A stretch of 64,000 nt of DNA from Cryphonectria parasitica EP155. Its lineage: Eukaryota; Ascomycota; Sordariomycetes; Diaporthales; Cryphonectriaceae. Location of the stretch: assembly GCF_011745365.1 (NCBI RefSeq), contig NW_024468912.1, positions 4,216,001-4,280,000 of the forward strand, written 5' to 3'. A model generated the notes under the pieces. It was not told the origin of the DNA, ran no database searches, and saw nothing but the letters and a program-made list of their open reading frames with translations. Each line of letters opens with the position of its first letter. The stretch's first letter is position 1. Of this stretch, positions 1-12,088 are shown one piece after another. A program made the position numbers and the translations under genes.

Positions 1-791
1 GGGCCAAGGTTGAGTCTAAATGCTGGTGACTGCAGCTTATTAAGCGACAGACTTACTGATGCAGAAGCGAGCCTCACGCCTACCAACATGCTCAATTGCA
101 CCAGGCTCGGTAGCAGCAGGCAGTTGTGAAAACAAACCACTGTATCATCTTTCAAAATCTTTGGGTTGGCAAATACGTAAATGGACCATCATATCGTAGA
201 GAAGCCGCAGAAATGGAAGGGCTAAGGGGTGGGAACGACATGGGAGGATTGATGAGGGAGAGCACTCTCTTCATCATGTCACCGCATCAAGCGATGAGCA
301 TCATGAAAAGAAAAGGCAGCACAGGGCTGGTGAGAGCAAAAATTCCGCCCAGGTCGGCCCCGAAGGACAAACCAGACTGGTCAGCTCCACGTTGTGCAAT
401 GCAGGCTTCCCAACCTACATTCCCTGATTCTTGATCCAGGGAACATCAGACAAGGTAAGTATGTCTTTCAAGCAGAAACTGACGGAAACTGGGGGGAAGG
501 GGAGCGCCATTATATACTAGGGACCTGAGACGCACGGACCATCTGCGCACACCAATGACCGCCTTCCGTATCAGAGCTAGCTTGAGAGGCAGAATCGGAA
601 AAAGTGCGCCGAAAGCTCCGGATCCTGTGATCTGTGAGCGCTGACTAACACAGACCCCTGCCAGTCCACATTTCGCAGCCCAAGCATCAAAAGAAGAATT
701 CCAAAAATCTTCCTTCAGACTTCTTCCCTTCAGCCAGCAACGCCCAAGTCGACCAGATCACCCCGTTCCTCGCGACAAAACATCCATCACA
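1..791. other. Left flank and promoter/leader of the L26 gene
   Basis: No convincing gene is seen. A TATATA box-like stretch lies at 511-516, about 280 nt upstream of the L26 start codon, and pyrimidine-rich leader sequence occupies about 700-790. A 102-codon open frame at 126-434 has no recognisable composition or splice context and is probably chance. Confidence 0.5.
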
Positions 792-1398
792 ATGGCCAAG
801 GTTCAGAAGAGTACGTATACATCAATTGATACTGCTGTTATACACGTTGTCCGCGAGAACTCAAAGAAAACTGACGGTGCTTGCTTTCCCCAGCCCTCCA
901 CTCCTCGCGGCGCAAGTCCCGCAAGGCGCACTTCGAGGCCCCCTCGAGCATCCGCCGCAACATCATGAGCGCCCCTCTCTCCAAGGAGCTCCGTGAGAAG
1001 TACAACGTACGTATCTTAAGTATCCCACCTTCCCTCCCTTACTAGAAAATCGCAATCACCACTGTACGATTGCGTTCCTTGTGGCTCAGTCAACTGACAA
1101 ACGCCCGTCAATATAGGTCCGCAGCATCCCCATCCGCAAGGACGACGAGGTCCAGATTGTCCGCGGTAGCAACAAGGACAAGGAGGGCAAGGTCACCTCG
1201 GTGTACCGCCTCAAGTACGTCATCCACGTCGAGCGTGTCACCCGCGAGAAGACCTCCGGCCAGTCCGTGCCTCTGGGCATCCACCCGTCCAACGTCGTCA
1301 TCACCAAGCTCAAGCTCGACAAGGACCGTGAGGCCATCCTGGAGCGCATCAAGGTTGGCCGCGAGGCTGGTGCCAAGGGCAAGGCCGCTGCCAAATAA
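792..1398 (+). CDS. RPL26: 60S ribosomal protein L26 (uL24 family)
   Basis: This encodes cytosolic large-subunit ribosomal protein L26, a KOW-motif protein that sits near the exit tunnel. The CDS is join(792..810, 894..1006, 1117..1398), giving 137 residues. The 19-nt first exon encodes MAKVQK plus one base. Intron 1 (811-893) and intron 2 (1007-1116) are both GTACGT...AG. Spliced exon 2 reads [19 protein letters not shown] and exon 3 starts [12 protein letters not shown] and continues into the KOW region [14 protein letters not shown], which is typical of eukaryotic L26. The C-terminus is Lys/Ala-rich, as in the family. The start context is CACAATGGCC. A tiny first exon ending in an intron is common in fungal ribosomal protein genes. 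Identity is very secure; exon borders are secure because all three exons keep the family frame. Confidence 0.95.
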
Positions 1399-3049
1399 GC
1401 GGCGTCGATCTTTTAGATTGACAACGCTCCCGCCCAACAAAAAAGTAAAACTTTTACCACCTTACCCTTGACGGCACGGATGAACCATTGAGCGCTTGTG
1501 GGGAGGAACTCGGGGACGCACATCAAAAACAGCACAGCTTCTGATGGGAACAAAACGCGCACGCACGATTCGACAATGCGAGACCGACTCCTCGAGCATT
1601 CGTCAATCGAACATCATTTGGTCACGGTCTCGGCGTCACAACGGTACTGGAGGGGAAAATTGGAATGGTAGCATAAGAACTCGAATGCAAAACAAAAAAG
1701 GATAGAGCCTTCGTTGCTCAATGGCCATTTCACAAACCTCCAGCTGCTCGTCCTGCTGCGATGTGAAATGATCCATGGGAGGTCCTCCCGAAGCCCCGTC
1801 GACTTGCCCCGCCCCGGCTGCGAGAAGAGCGGCGCTTTTCTCTCATGCTCTTGCTATACTGATTTGCTCATTGCTAACACCACAGCTTCCACACTCTGCA
1901 CCCCTTGTATATACGAGCCACCACATGACTGTTATTTACCGTCACGACAATCTCAAATGTGGTCAGGGCAATGCACCCCACGGTAGGCACTGAAAAGTAA
2001 GTCCTGTATGTATTGCAAGCCATGGTGAACCAAGTAAATAAATCGCCAGGAAATCTCCTCATCAACCTCTCTTCATGGTTAATGTCAGGTATACGCGTGG
2101 CGTAGAGCAAAACCAGCGGGGGCAACTATGAATCACCGCTCCTGCTCTCGCCTGCAGACCTCGTTCAGTTCAAGAAACTTTATTGTTTCCCTGGTGTTGG
2201 AGGTTTGATGGTGAGGTACATCAGTCTCTTTGAATGTCCTTCTCTATTGCTTAGACGTAGCATGTAGCTGAATCAATGTTATAATCATTCGTCGACTGAA
2301 AGATAATGTACCGCATCGTAGTCTGACTACCTGAATGAACATTTGCTGCTGCCAATACTTTCCCTTGAAGAACACGGTCAGCAGTTTGCGTGCAAGGCAA
2401 AGCCATTTTTACCTCCAAGTTGTAAACTTGAGCATACGTCCGTTGACGTTCCCCCAATTTGTATCCGAGATTTACCACCAATTTCACCCATGGATTACCG
2501 GAATTGGTTTGATAGAAGAATGTCACTACATTTATTGAACTAAACAGCCCTACGGTCTAAAAATCAGAGGATGTGCCTTTTTCTGCCTATGAGATGCTCC
2601 CTCCAAAGTTGTGGGCAATTGAATAGACTGTGACATTCTTCCTCATCATCCTGAACTGTGATACCATCTGGTGCGGTCAGTCCTCCCTCATTTGCCCAGC
2701 TTAATTCCATGTCGCCAGCGGCCAAAGTTCACATGCCTCCATCTTGCATTCGTATCAAAATTTCTCCCCCTCAACGACAGAAACAAAAGAAAAGAGAAAA
2801 GGAGTTATATGAACCCCTCCTATCATACATTGACAAAATGAATAACAACAATGTGTGTGTGCAACAGCCAGGCAACTGGCCGATGCGTTGTAAGACATGA
2901 AATATTGATGTTCACACTGGCCGAGGCCCGAGGGCCATCCGACAGTGTTGAAAAGATGACCGAGGTGCTCGGTAGTGTTGCGGCGTGACAATAATTGTTG
3001 ACGGCTGAAATAAGGCACTGAGTTGGTCTGGCCATGCTGGAGTGGTGGT
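1399..3049. other. Intergenic, no gene seen (convergent 3' flanks)
   Basis: This 1.65 kb stretch lies between the 3' ends of two convergent genes. Only short unsupported open frames occur on either strand, none with family features or paired splice sites. It probably holds both 3' UTRs and otherwise nothing I can name. Confidence 0.5.
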
Positions 3050-6000
3050 TTAGCCGGCCCAAGCGGATGCCTTGATGCCGACCATGTTGAGCAGGGTATC
3101 AGAGAGGCGCTCGGCCGGAGCTGGAGGGCAATTTTCCACAACCTTCTGGGTCATGAAGGTAGAAGTACCATTGGTGTTAGTCTCATTATCCTTGGACGGG
3201 GAGCCTCGGCTGGGGGAGCTGATGGTACCAGAAATGGTAGGGCTGAGGGAGGCAGCAGCATGACCGGTAAATTGTGGGAGGTAGCCCTGGGCCGTGGTAG
3301 AGCTGACAGTGCTGGGAAGGACCTCGCTGGTTGTAAGACCCCTCTTGAGCATACTGTGCCAGATTCTGGACCTGTATGAATTGTCAGAAGGAAACACCAG
3401 AGAGCTGGAAGCGGAAATCATACGCAGCCCCATTGATTCTTGAATCATGATAGTCCGCACTTCTCGTCTCGCTCACATCCTTGCAATGAGAACCCTCGGA
3501 TTCCATCTCACTGGACTTGGTCTCAGCCAGTGCCTTCTCGAACTCCTCACTATGGTCTTCAGCCTGGCTGATGAAAGATGGTGAAGGACTGATGGATGGG
3601 TCGTTGCTGATGTTGTCAGCCTCCTCCGCTTTCAACAAGTTATCGTTGGGAGCGACACCAGGGGAAAGCTTAACGCCCTTGTCATTCTGATGAGGGTATC
3701 CATAGTTGATCTGAGGCACATCAATAGGCCTGCGTGACCGTTGGGGAGATCCACTGCAAGGAATGTTCTTAGTTGGCGAGGGAGGGTAGAAATTCTTGCC
3801 ATCGTACTTGGGCAAGCCCTGGCTAACAGAGCGAGAAGCCTTGCCCCAGTACATGTGGCGGGCTTGCAGCTCTTCATCAGTCAACTTGCGACTGTACTCG
3901 TACTCAATTCGGTGATGAACAGAGTAAGGATTCACATCCTGAGGTAGAGTGCCGACCAGGTAAGGCTCGCCAAGATTGTTCCGGCCATGGTTGGGTGATT
4001 GGCCTTGGGCTGGCGGATTGGCAAGCTCCTGAACCTGTTGAGACATGTTCCAGGCCTTGGCGCCCGCAGCCACGAGCTTCTTCTCTGCAGCCTCAAGCTG
4101 CTCTTGAGTGATGTCCTCACCAGCCTTGGCTGACTGCCAGTGCTTGCTTGGATCCTTGGTCACTGGCACTGTGAAGGCTGACACAGAGCGCGGCTGAAAG
4201 ACAGGTGCAAGAGCAGCACCACTGGGCAGGGTAGTCTTCCTGACGGTGTTCACCATCAGCCGATGATGATCAGGGCCAGGCTCATCATTGTAGGAGGCAG
4301 TGCTGCTCTTGTTTGAATTGAGACCAACTGAGTCACGAGAGGCAAACTTCCTTCTCACCTTGGGCTGAGGGTGGGTGGACATGGTTGTTGCTTTGCTCTC
4401 CTTGCTCTCCTCGGACTGAGACTGGGATGTCTTGGTGGATGGTGCTGACTCTCGACCACCTGATGAGGAGACATCCTCCTTGACTTTCTCAGACTTGGGG
4501 TAGTGCTTCTCCTCGTACTCAGACTGCGCCTTGAAGACACGCTCAAAGCGATCTATATCAGCCTGTAGTAGATTGATCTTGTTTTCCATGTCCTTTTCGT
4601 CAATCTGGTGCTTGTTGTACTGTACTTGGTCCTCATGGTACTTGAGGTTGGCTCGAAGGCCATCAATTTGCTTCCGAGTGATCTGACTTGGGCGAATGGA
4701 AGAGATGGGAGGCTGAGAGTGTGGCTGTGGAGTCGGCTGGCGAGACGAAAGTGGCACCGTGTTCGTGGGCTGTGTAGCACCCTGATGCGGCTGCGGTCCA
4801 AAATGTCCCATCGAGCCGACCGGGCCCATAGGTCCCACTGGCCCCATGGGTCCCATCATTGAGGCCATGGTCATAGGAGGAGGCATCATCATGGGGGTAC
4901 CTGGGAGGGGAGGGCCCGCGTAGCCTGGAGGAGGCGGCATGCCCATATATCCTGGGTACGGCGAGGGGAACATGGGGAACATCCACTGCTGCCCGTTGTA
5001 CATGAAGGGCCTGCCGTGGTCGAACTGCTCGGGAGGCGAGAGCCTGATCTCCGCCTTGACCGACGCAGGTTCAGAAGAACCGTTCATGTTTTCCTCAGCC
5101 CGCTTGGCCTGGTTCTCCTTGAGTGAGGCTTCCTGCGTGGCAGGTGCCGCGGGTGCATTGGGCATTGGCATGGGGAACGGGTAGCCGTGGGGCATCATAG
5201 GCATTGGCATGCCAGTCATGGGGTGAATGGGAGACATGCTTGGGTGAAAACCAGGATAAAAGAAATGCATCGGGTGCGGCATTCCCACGACATGGACAGG
5301 CTGCTTCGGGGCTGTGGCGGGAGTTGGCTCGGGCTGGCTGCCATTGTGGACATTCTCACCATCCTTGGGGCGCTTGGCGGTAGGAGAGACCGTGTTGCGC
5401 GTGTTGGGAACGATGCGTCCTCCAGCGGTGACACGAACGTGTGTGGGCGAGACGACCGCCTTATAGAAACGCTGGAACCCCTCGTGTTGCTGAGCGTTGG
5501 TACCGGTCGGAGCAGACAGAGGCTCATTGTTGGCGCCCTCAAAGCTGCTTCGGCCCTGGTACTTCCACTCCGCGGCCTGATCAGACTCAGAGACTGAAGC
5601 AGCAGTCATCTTGGCGTCAGCCGTGGCAGTCGAGGACGGCTGGACAGGCTGGACAGCCTCAGGCCTTTGAGCGCGGCGGCTCATGGTTCCCTTGAAGACG
5701 ACCTCGTCAGACGTGGTAGAAGAGGAGTCGTCACCGGTGCGCTTGCCACTACGCTTCAGCGTGTTCGTATTGGAGGTATTCGAGTTGTAGCTGCGGGAGC
5801 TGACACGCGACTTGGTGCGGAGCATCTCTGCTACCAGAAAATCGTCAGCTGGGATACGGAGAGGGCATGCCAAAAGGAAAAGGAACGAGACACTGTAGAT
5901 GGTGGGCATACCAAGCTCGTTGTCCCGAAAGGCAACAGCAGCGATGGAGTCCGGAGATGCAATGGTTCTCAGATCAAGCAGCTCCTCAACACTGTACGTG

Positions 6001-6440
6001 TTGGGCTTCATCCTGATGTCTGTGTATGCAAAGATGATGTGTGTTCTGTGTGTCCTGGAGCAGTGCCAGCGGAACTGAGTGGGAAAGACCCAATGCCTGT
6101 TGGGAGCTTCTGTCGTATACGTGAGCTGAAGTACAGAGAGAACAGCGGGCAGAGCTATGGTGTCCTGGTAGTTGTGTGAGTCCATCAGTTTCTGGTCTAA
6201 AAGCTGGCACAGGATGAACTCGGGAACAGTGCCATTGTCGATGCTGAAAGGGATGGGATCGATGATGTTGGCACGAGGCCTAGGAGTTTTGACCTCGATG
6301 AGGGTGCATCTTCGACAGCTCCGTAGCAGGTATTTGACCTCAAGGAGGGTGGCAGCAGTCATGGGGACGTCGTTCTTTTGAAGCTCCCATAGCGACTTCA
6401 GGAGGAGCTTGCTTCTCTTTCGAGGCGTGGTTGGAGCCAT
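3050..6440 (-). CDS. Large low-complexity protein with coiled coil, function unknown
   Basis: I do not recognise this family. The model is complement(join(3050..3371, 3424..5830, 5912..6440)), 1085 residues. The start chosen is MAPTTPRKRSK at 6440; the frame is open further upstream but without sensible content. The N-terminal ~190 residues look folded. Intron 1 (5831-5911, 81 nt) has GTATGC...TAG and a CTGAC branch, yet is a multiple of three without a stop. Intron 2 (3372-3423, 52 nt, GTATGA...CAG) removes the stop that would end the long frame at 3384 and joins a C-terminal exon ending SAWAG. The middle is rich in Met, Pro and Gly (runs such as GMPMPMMPHGYPFPMPMP and GPMGPVGPMGPVG), followed by a charged coiled coil around residues 590-660 (QIDGLRANLKYHEDQV). 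The C-terminal half is Ser/Pro/Glu-rich and disordered. A scaffold or RNA-granule protein is possible, but this is inference from composition only. Confidence 0.8.
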
Positions 6441-7368
6441 CCTGAATGCTGCAAAACCCAGGAGATGGGCTAGCAAAGGGAAACAAAAGGAAGGGTGATG
6501 CTGTGGTGCTGTGGTGGTGAAGGCAGGTAGGAAGGCCAAGGAAGAAAGAAGTTCAGGTGAAAGGAACAACGCAGGTAAAAAGACAGAAGCAATATGTAGT
6601 AGAGCTTACTGAAAGACTGTGTCTGCGAAGGCAATAGTGGGGACCAAGATCGACCAGCCAGCTCTTGTGGCATTAGTATTTCACACGTTCACACAATGGT
6701 GGAGATTTTGTCCTTCGGTCCCTTCTTTTGTCTGTCTGAGGTGGCCTCTCAACAGAAGTGAATGATTGAAGGTCGGCAGTGAAGGAGGAAGGAAACTTTG
6801 GGGCAGCAAAACATCAAATGGTATCAATACACAGCCGTTGGCCCAATTGCTCAAGCAGAAAACGAGGGGTGGCGATCAAAAAAAGGAGGGACAGGTTGGT
6901 GATGTTGTTCTCGTGCGGGGAGGGTGATTTGGTGGTGAGGAGAAAGTCAATAAAGCTTGAAGAGGAGGACTGGGCAGAATATGAAGATCAATATTTATCA
7001 ACCATGACTGGGGCAAGGGGGAGGCGCCTTCCTGTGGTATGAGTGTCTGTCTTGAGCAGGCCTGTCTGTATTGGGAGAGTGCTCCTCTGCTTGTGATACT
7101 TGTGCCTTCCCATCCAACATGGGCACTGCTACCACATGATTAGCCTTCATCAGGCAAATGTCTTGTCATCTGTACCCTCAAGACAACATTGTCCCTTCCA
7201 CAGCATCATGCGCAGCACGAAGCTTGCCATTTCGCAGCTTCGACCTTACCAACACCTGCTTGAAGACTCTGCCCTGGGCAACTCACCAATGTCGGAAGAA
7301 GCTGTTTTGAGCCAGGTGATTGGTTCTCTCTCCTCCATTGCCCACCAAGAAGGAGGGAAAAAAGTCTA
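6441..7368. other. Intergenic; 5' leader of the upstream minus-strand gene
   Basis: The part next to 6440 probably forms the 5' leader of the minus-strand gene; a TTTTGCAG acceptor-like site just upstream of its ATG could end a leader intron. The rest holds no gene I can support. Confidence 0.4.
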
Positions 7369-9257
7369 CTACAGGTATCCCCAGACGCCTAACGTCCAGT
7401 TTGCACCCGCAGCGCTTCTCATCAGCCCTCCGGCGCCCATACTCTGCCTCTGCGCAATCTTCTGATCCACCTCGCCCGGCCGCGAGGCACCGATAACGCC
7501 TTGCTCCCTCCACGCCTCTCTCTCGACGATCGCGAGGGCAGGTACCTTCAGCAGGCTGAGCAGGCTCGCCCCGCTCCACGCCCCGAGGGACTCGATCACA
7601 CGCAGCTGCCCCTGGAGGCCCCTCTTCTCGCCCTTCCTTCGCCGGACCTGCTCCTCGACCGGATCTGGCTCCTGCTGTGCATCTGACGGCGCGTCTACCC
7701 ATACGCCGTCCTGCTCGTGGCCCCCTACGCCACCGCCACCGGTGTCTTGTTGAGATGGCACACCCGTCGGCCCGTCGTCGTCGCTGCTTGCCTGCCTGCT
7801 CCCTCGTCGTAATTTTGGGTTGGTCTTGTAGGCTGCCACCCCCTTGCCCTGAACAGGGTCCCAGCCGTGGGCCTGTACGAGCTGGCTCACCTCATGGAGG
7901 ATCCGGCCACGCAGGCCAAGGACTTTAGAACATCCTCCAGTAAAAATAATTCGGGCCATGCAGATGCCTCGAACGTCTAGGGGAAGTTTGAGCAGAGTGC
8001 GGTAGATCAACAGCGGGAGTGGCAGTTCATTGTCGTCAAAGAATGGTGGCGGATGTTGCGAGTCGAAGAATGTAGTCTCGGCAGGAATGGAAAGCTGGTT
8101 GTAGGTCATGTCGAGTCTCGTCGGAGGGGACGTTGAGGTCAGTGGAATCGAGGTGCTCGATGGTCTCACCGCAGTCGTAGGCGGTGTCGCCGTCGATGCC
8201 TCTGACTCGTCCTGCTCCGTAACTGTCGGCAGGCCCTCTTCCTGTTCTTGTGATGGTGCATCTCTGCCAGCAGGTTTGCACCACGTCAACCTGGTGGCAA
8301 CATCCTCGCACTCCTCAAACGAGACCACGCGTTCCGTCCTCTCGTCGCTGTCAGACGTTATAGGAGGATCAGGCGAAGAAGTCTGCTGGCCGCCACCAAG
8401 GGCAGACGCCAGCAGATCATGCGTCCTCTCCACCAGCATCTTGCCAGCACGAACGCTCCGGCAGGTCTGCACCTCTCTGTACTCGTACACGGCCGTCACA
8501 ACCGTCTCGGCCCAGCCCATGTCGACAACCAGCGCCGATCGCACGCCAGCTGAGACGGCACAGGCAACGGATGAAGACATGAGCGACACGGCAGGTGTGT
8601 GAAACCGGCTGAAGAGCGTGGCCAGCATCGTAGCCAGTAGTGGTACGGGCGTGCCAGACGGCAGCACAGCAACGACCCTCCGCGGGCGCGAGTCGATGAG
8701 GAGGTACCTAAAACAAAACAAGCCCAAACCAAGGTTAGCCCAGCCAGTTTTTCTTTCTATTTGCGCCTTCTTCCTCGTCGGCAAAACAGGGCCTACCTGT
8801 TATATGCCTCCCGCAGCGCTCTCTCCAGCCGATCCCCCACCAGGCCCAGATCCAACCCTCTCACATCCGCGCGCCACATCTCATGCTCCTCCCCCCACCC
8901 TCTCCTACGCCAACCATCCTCATAACCCACCTCCCACCTCCGAAAATCCCCGACCCGCCGCGCCTGCTCGGGCCCACACCCTACAGACGCCTTGGGCGCC
9001 GCGTCTCCCGCGAACCCGACGCGCACCCGCCGCGCCCCTAGCTCCACGATCAGCACCTCGTCCTCAGCGCGCAGGCTAGACGGCGAGCTGAACGTCGGCG
9101 TCATGGGCGGGATCGCGCGGAGGGGCGTGCGCGGGTTGCTGCCGCCGCTGGCGTCTCCGGAGGCGGATGTGACATTGGACGTGTTGATGCTGGCCGTCGC
9201 GCCGCCGCGGATGGAGGAGACGGCGCGGTGGGGGAGGGTGTGGCTGGGGGCCGCCAT
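7369..9257 (-). CDS. ARP10: Actin-related protein, Arp10/Arp11-like (dynactin pointed-end subunit)
   Basis: This is an actin-fold ATPase-like protein. Arp10 (yeast) and Arp11 (Neurospora RO7) cap the pointed end of the dynactin filament, needed for dynein-driven nuclear and vesicle transport. The model is complement(join(7369..8707, 8797..9257)), 599 residues. The single intron (8708-8796, GTAGGC...TAG) joins EAYNR to YLLIDSRPRRV without breaking frame. Actin features are the first phosphate-loop strand VLIVELGARRVRVGFAGD, a second nucleotide-site strand SALVVDMGWAETVVTAVYEYR, and the C-terminal block ARIIFTGGCSKVLGLRGRI. The Gly-rich phosphate loops are degenerate compared with actin, as is usual in divergent Arps. 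The start is MAAPSHTLP with GATGGC context. Long hydrophilic inserts explain why it exceeds actin's 375 residues. Assignment to Arp10/11 rather than another divergent Arp rests on the family impression and is moderate. Confidence 0.75.
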
Positions 9258-9933
9258 CTTTTCTGTTGGAACAGGACAACCTGAGGAGAGATGGAGGCCT
9301 GCATACGACAAATATGTGTCGTTTCTATGTAAGTTGAGTTTTTGTTGATCTGCACTAGGTGGAACAAGACAAGATGTTGAGAAGTGATGCGCGATGCTGG
9401 TTTGCAAGGCAGGGGGTACGTACCGAACCCGAACCCTAGCAGAAATACCTATTGTCATGATGACCTCGCCTTGTCAGGCGAGACACGACTAAATATAAGA
9501 GAGAAAGAAGAAGAAGGGAAAACAAGAAGAAAACTCAAGTTGACTCCCACCAAGAAAGGGCCATTTCCATTTTTAAGTTTTATTGAATCTTTTCCTTTAA
9601 AAATCTATTTACTTGCTATGCGTTAGAGAGGATCGAGAGGGATGCAGCAGGTGTGAGGGGAATCAGTCTTTTGATTCTGAGAGGAGCAATATCTAATACA
9701 TCATATACTACTTGAGGTTTCATCCCGTTGTCTATAATCTATTCCGTCCCAGATGCATATGTTTTCGCTTTTCCATAATGCGACCATTCATCAAGCCACA
9801 AACCTCTTTTCTTCCAAGGCCGAAACGCCAAAATTTCCAGATAGCAAGAAGGAACAAGAAAAGGAATAAAAAAAAAAAAAGTCATCATGCGTCTCAATAT
9901 CACGACTCTCGTTTTTCTTTCTTTCTTTCTTTC
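9258..9933. other. Intergenic; leader of Arp gene and 3' flank of MFS gene
   Basis: No gene is seen. The stretch carries an A-run near 9869-9880 and a (TTTC)n run at about 9911-9936 touching the transporter's stop codon, so these lie in or next to its 3' UTR. Confidence 0.5.
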
Positions 9934-11571
9934 TTAATATACAGCAGCCAGCTTCCACCCGACACGTCTCACCCTGACCATGAGCACAAAGGAGGCACCG
10001 GCCACACAGAAGACGCCCGACCAGATCTTGATACCCAGCCAGCCGCTGGCCCCGTCGATGAGGGCACCATTAATGGGGTTCGCTGTGAGCCCTGCGACGG
10101 CACAGAGCAACATGACGATGCCGACGCGGAACCCGAGCTCAGGGAACGGCGAGATGGCCATGACCAGCGGTGTGATGAGGGAGACATAGGCGCCCGAGAA
10201 GAAACCAAACAGGACGGCGAAGGCGATGAGGGGGCCGTTGCCCGTGGCGGGGATCCAGAGGGCCAGGATCCACAGGCCCGACAGGTAGCAGACGATGACA
10301 TAGATGTTGTAGCGGCCGATCTTGTCGCCGAAGAAGCCAGCGAACAGGCGGCCGAAGAGGGAGCCGGCGTTGAGGATGGACAGCAGGTACGCGGCGAGGT
10401 CGGTGCTCATGCCCGCGGCGATGGCCTGCACGGGAAGGTAGTCGATGGGTACGAAGAAGCCGTAGCTGAAGAAGAAGAAGCCCGCGGTGATGAGGAGGAA
10501 GTCCACCTCCTTTAGCGGCTTGGCGAGCTGGGTGGCGCTGACAGGGTGCGGCGACGGGGGATAGAAGCCGCGGACGGTCAGGTTGGCGATGATGAGGAGG
10601 AAGAGGATGAGGAACCCGCACGTCCGCATCGCCCAGGGGAACCCAATCTCGGAGATCAGACGTGCCACGAGGATAGGGAAGATGACACCGCCGATACTGG
10701 ATCCCGTGAACATAATGCCGAAGGCCGCACCACGCTTCTTGTTGAACCATCCAGCAGCGCATGTCACGGCTAGAGTGAAAAGACAGATCAGCCAGGGAAT
10801 TCATAGAAAGATGTGGGGAAGGGGGAGGGGTGCGAGATATGGAATGGAAAGAGAGGCCTTCTTACATGGCTGGAAGATGCAGGAAGCACCAATGGCGGAG
10901 CACACGCCCTGGGCGAGAAGGATCTGGTAGTACTCTGTTGCGAGGCTGGTCATCATGATCCCGAGTACGTGTAGGACTGTGCCGACGATAAGCAAGAGGC
11001 GTGGACCATAATGATCATAGATGATGCCGACGAATGGTCCCTGGAAGAAGAGAAAGGGAAAAAAGCATGAGTTAGTAACCAAGAACGTCGCCTATACTGT
11101 ATAGAGTCTGAAGTCAAGGAGCGGGGAAAAGGGAAGGAAGACGACTTACCAAACCCATCATGAAGAAGATCTGTAGCGATGGGATCCATGCCACGGTGCT
11201 TGCTGAATACTGATTGAGGAGTTCACTCTGATAATAGTCCTGAAAGACACCCACGGCTAAGCTCGACGTCAGTATGGAAGAGATGCATAATAAGTACCTA
11301 TGACGGGTATCAGGTTGGGACTGTTGTTGTACGTACAATTCAGCCAGCCGAAGCTGCAGAAAGAGGTACACCAAACACCCAGGACACAGAGCCAGGCGGT
11401 TGCACCGCCATCAGGAGGCTGTAGGCCACCGCCACCCCAGGCATTGTTGGCAGGGGCCGCTGTCTTCTCATCTGCGCTGCCGGATAACTCCTGGGAAGTA
11501 TCGGCGGTGGTACCGTTCTCGATGTCGGTAGTCGAGTCGCCGGGGAGCTTTTCTTTGCTTGTGTTCGACAT
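9934..11571 (-). CDS. MFS transporter, monocarboxylate-porter (MCT/SLC16) type
   Basis: This is a twelve-helix plasma-membrane transporter of the major facilitator superfamily, of the fungal monocarboxylate-porter-like group; the substrate cannot be read from sequence. The model is complement(join(9934..10769, 10866..11040, 11150..11256, 11337..11571)), 450 residues. Introns 11257-11336, 11041-11149 and 10770-10865 start GTACGT, GTAAGT and GTAAGA and end AG. Joined, they give the MCT signatures PPDGGATAWLCVLGVWC then FGWLNSVGVFQDYY, and GPFVGIIYDHYGPRLLL. The ~60-residue N-terminus is hydrophilic and disordered, as in the family. The loop after helix 6 is short. The gene is divergently transcribed from a Zn2Cys6 regulator 0.7 kb away, so the two may form a small uptake or efflux module; that link is inference. 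Confidence 0.9.
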
Positions 11572-12034
11572 GGTGGAGTGCTGTCGCGAAAAGGGAACAA
11601 GGGAGAAAGGCCGGAGAGGAAGATCGATGATGTTCCTGGCTACATACAGAGACACACGTCCTTTCAAGGAATGAAAGGAACTACTTTTTCTGCAAAGTGG
11701 ATTTGGCCGTAGATTTAGTATTATATAGTCTCTTCGGGGCTCTGACTCGGCTTTATAGCAACGGCCTATCGACACGATCTCATGGAGGATGTGGGTGGTG
11801 GGGCCTCGGGGCGATTACAAAACGCCTTGCCAAAGTGACTCTTGACGGAGAGACAGCCCCACGGGCTGGAGGTAATCCATGTCAATGGTCTATCCATTTT
11901 TAGTCTCGCCGGCTCTAAAGGGGCTTTAGGGGTACAGAAAAGAAGAGAAAATCTCTAATTAAAATGAGCGAGAAGGCTAAAATTCATGCCGCTCTGGGGT
12001 TGTTGACGTTTGATGATGTTTTCAGACGGGACCG

Positions 12035-12049
12035 GGCGTAAAATACGCC
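12035..12049. repeat. Inverted repeat GGCGTA-AAA-TACGCC
   Basis: This is a perfect 6-3-6 palindrome in the divergent promoter, about 230 nt from the factor's ATG and 465 nt from the transporter's. It could be a dimer binding site; no function is proven. Confidence 0.6.
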
Positions 12050-12058
12050 ATTATAAGC

Positions 12059-12088
12059 CCGAGACCGTTAGCTGACTAACGTCCTCGG
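12059..12088. repeat. 13-bp imperfect inverted repeat with 4-nt centre
   Basis: The left arm is CCGAGACCGTTAG (12059-12071) and the right arm CTAACGTCCTCGG (12076-12088), matching at 11 of 13 positions around CTGA. The inner 6-4-6 palindrome is perfect and the outer ends give an inverted CCG...CGG pair. Arms of this length in a divergent promoter are a plausible regulatory operator. Confidence 0.6.

Noticed and set aside
126..434. 102-codon frame at the left edge
   Set aside because: There is no family feature and no splice partner; it lies upstream of the L26 promoter region and is likely chance.
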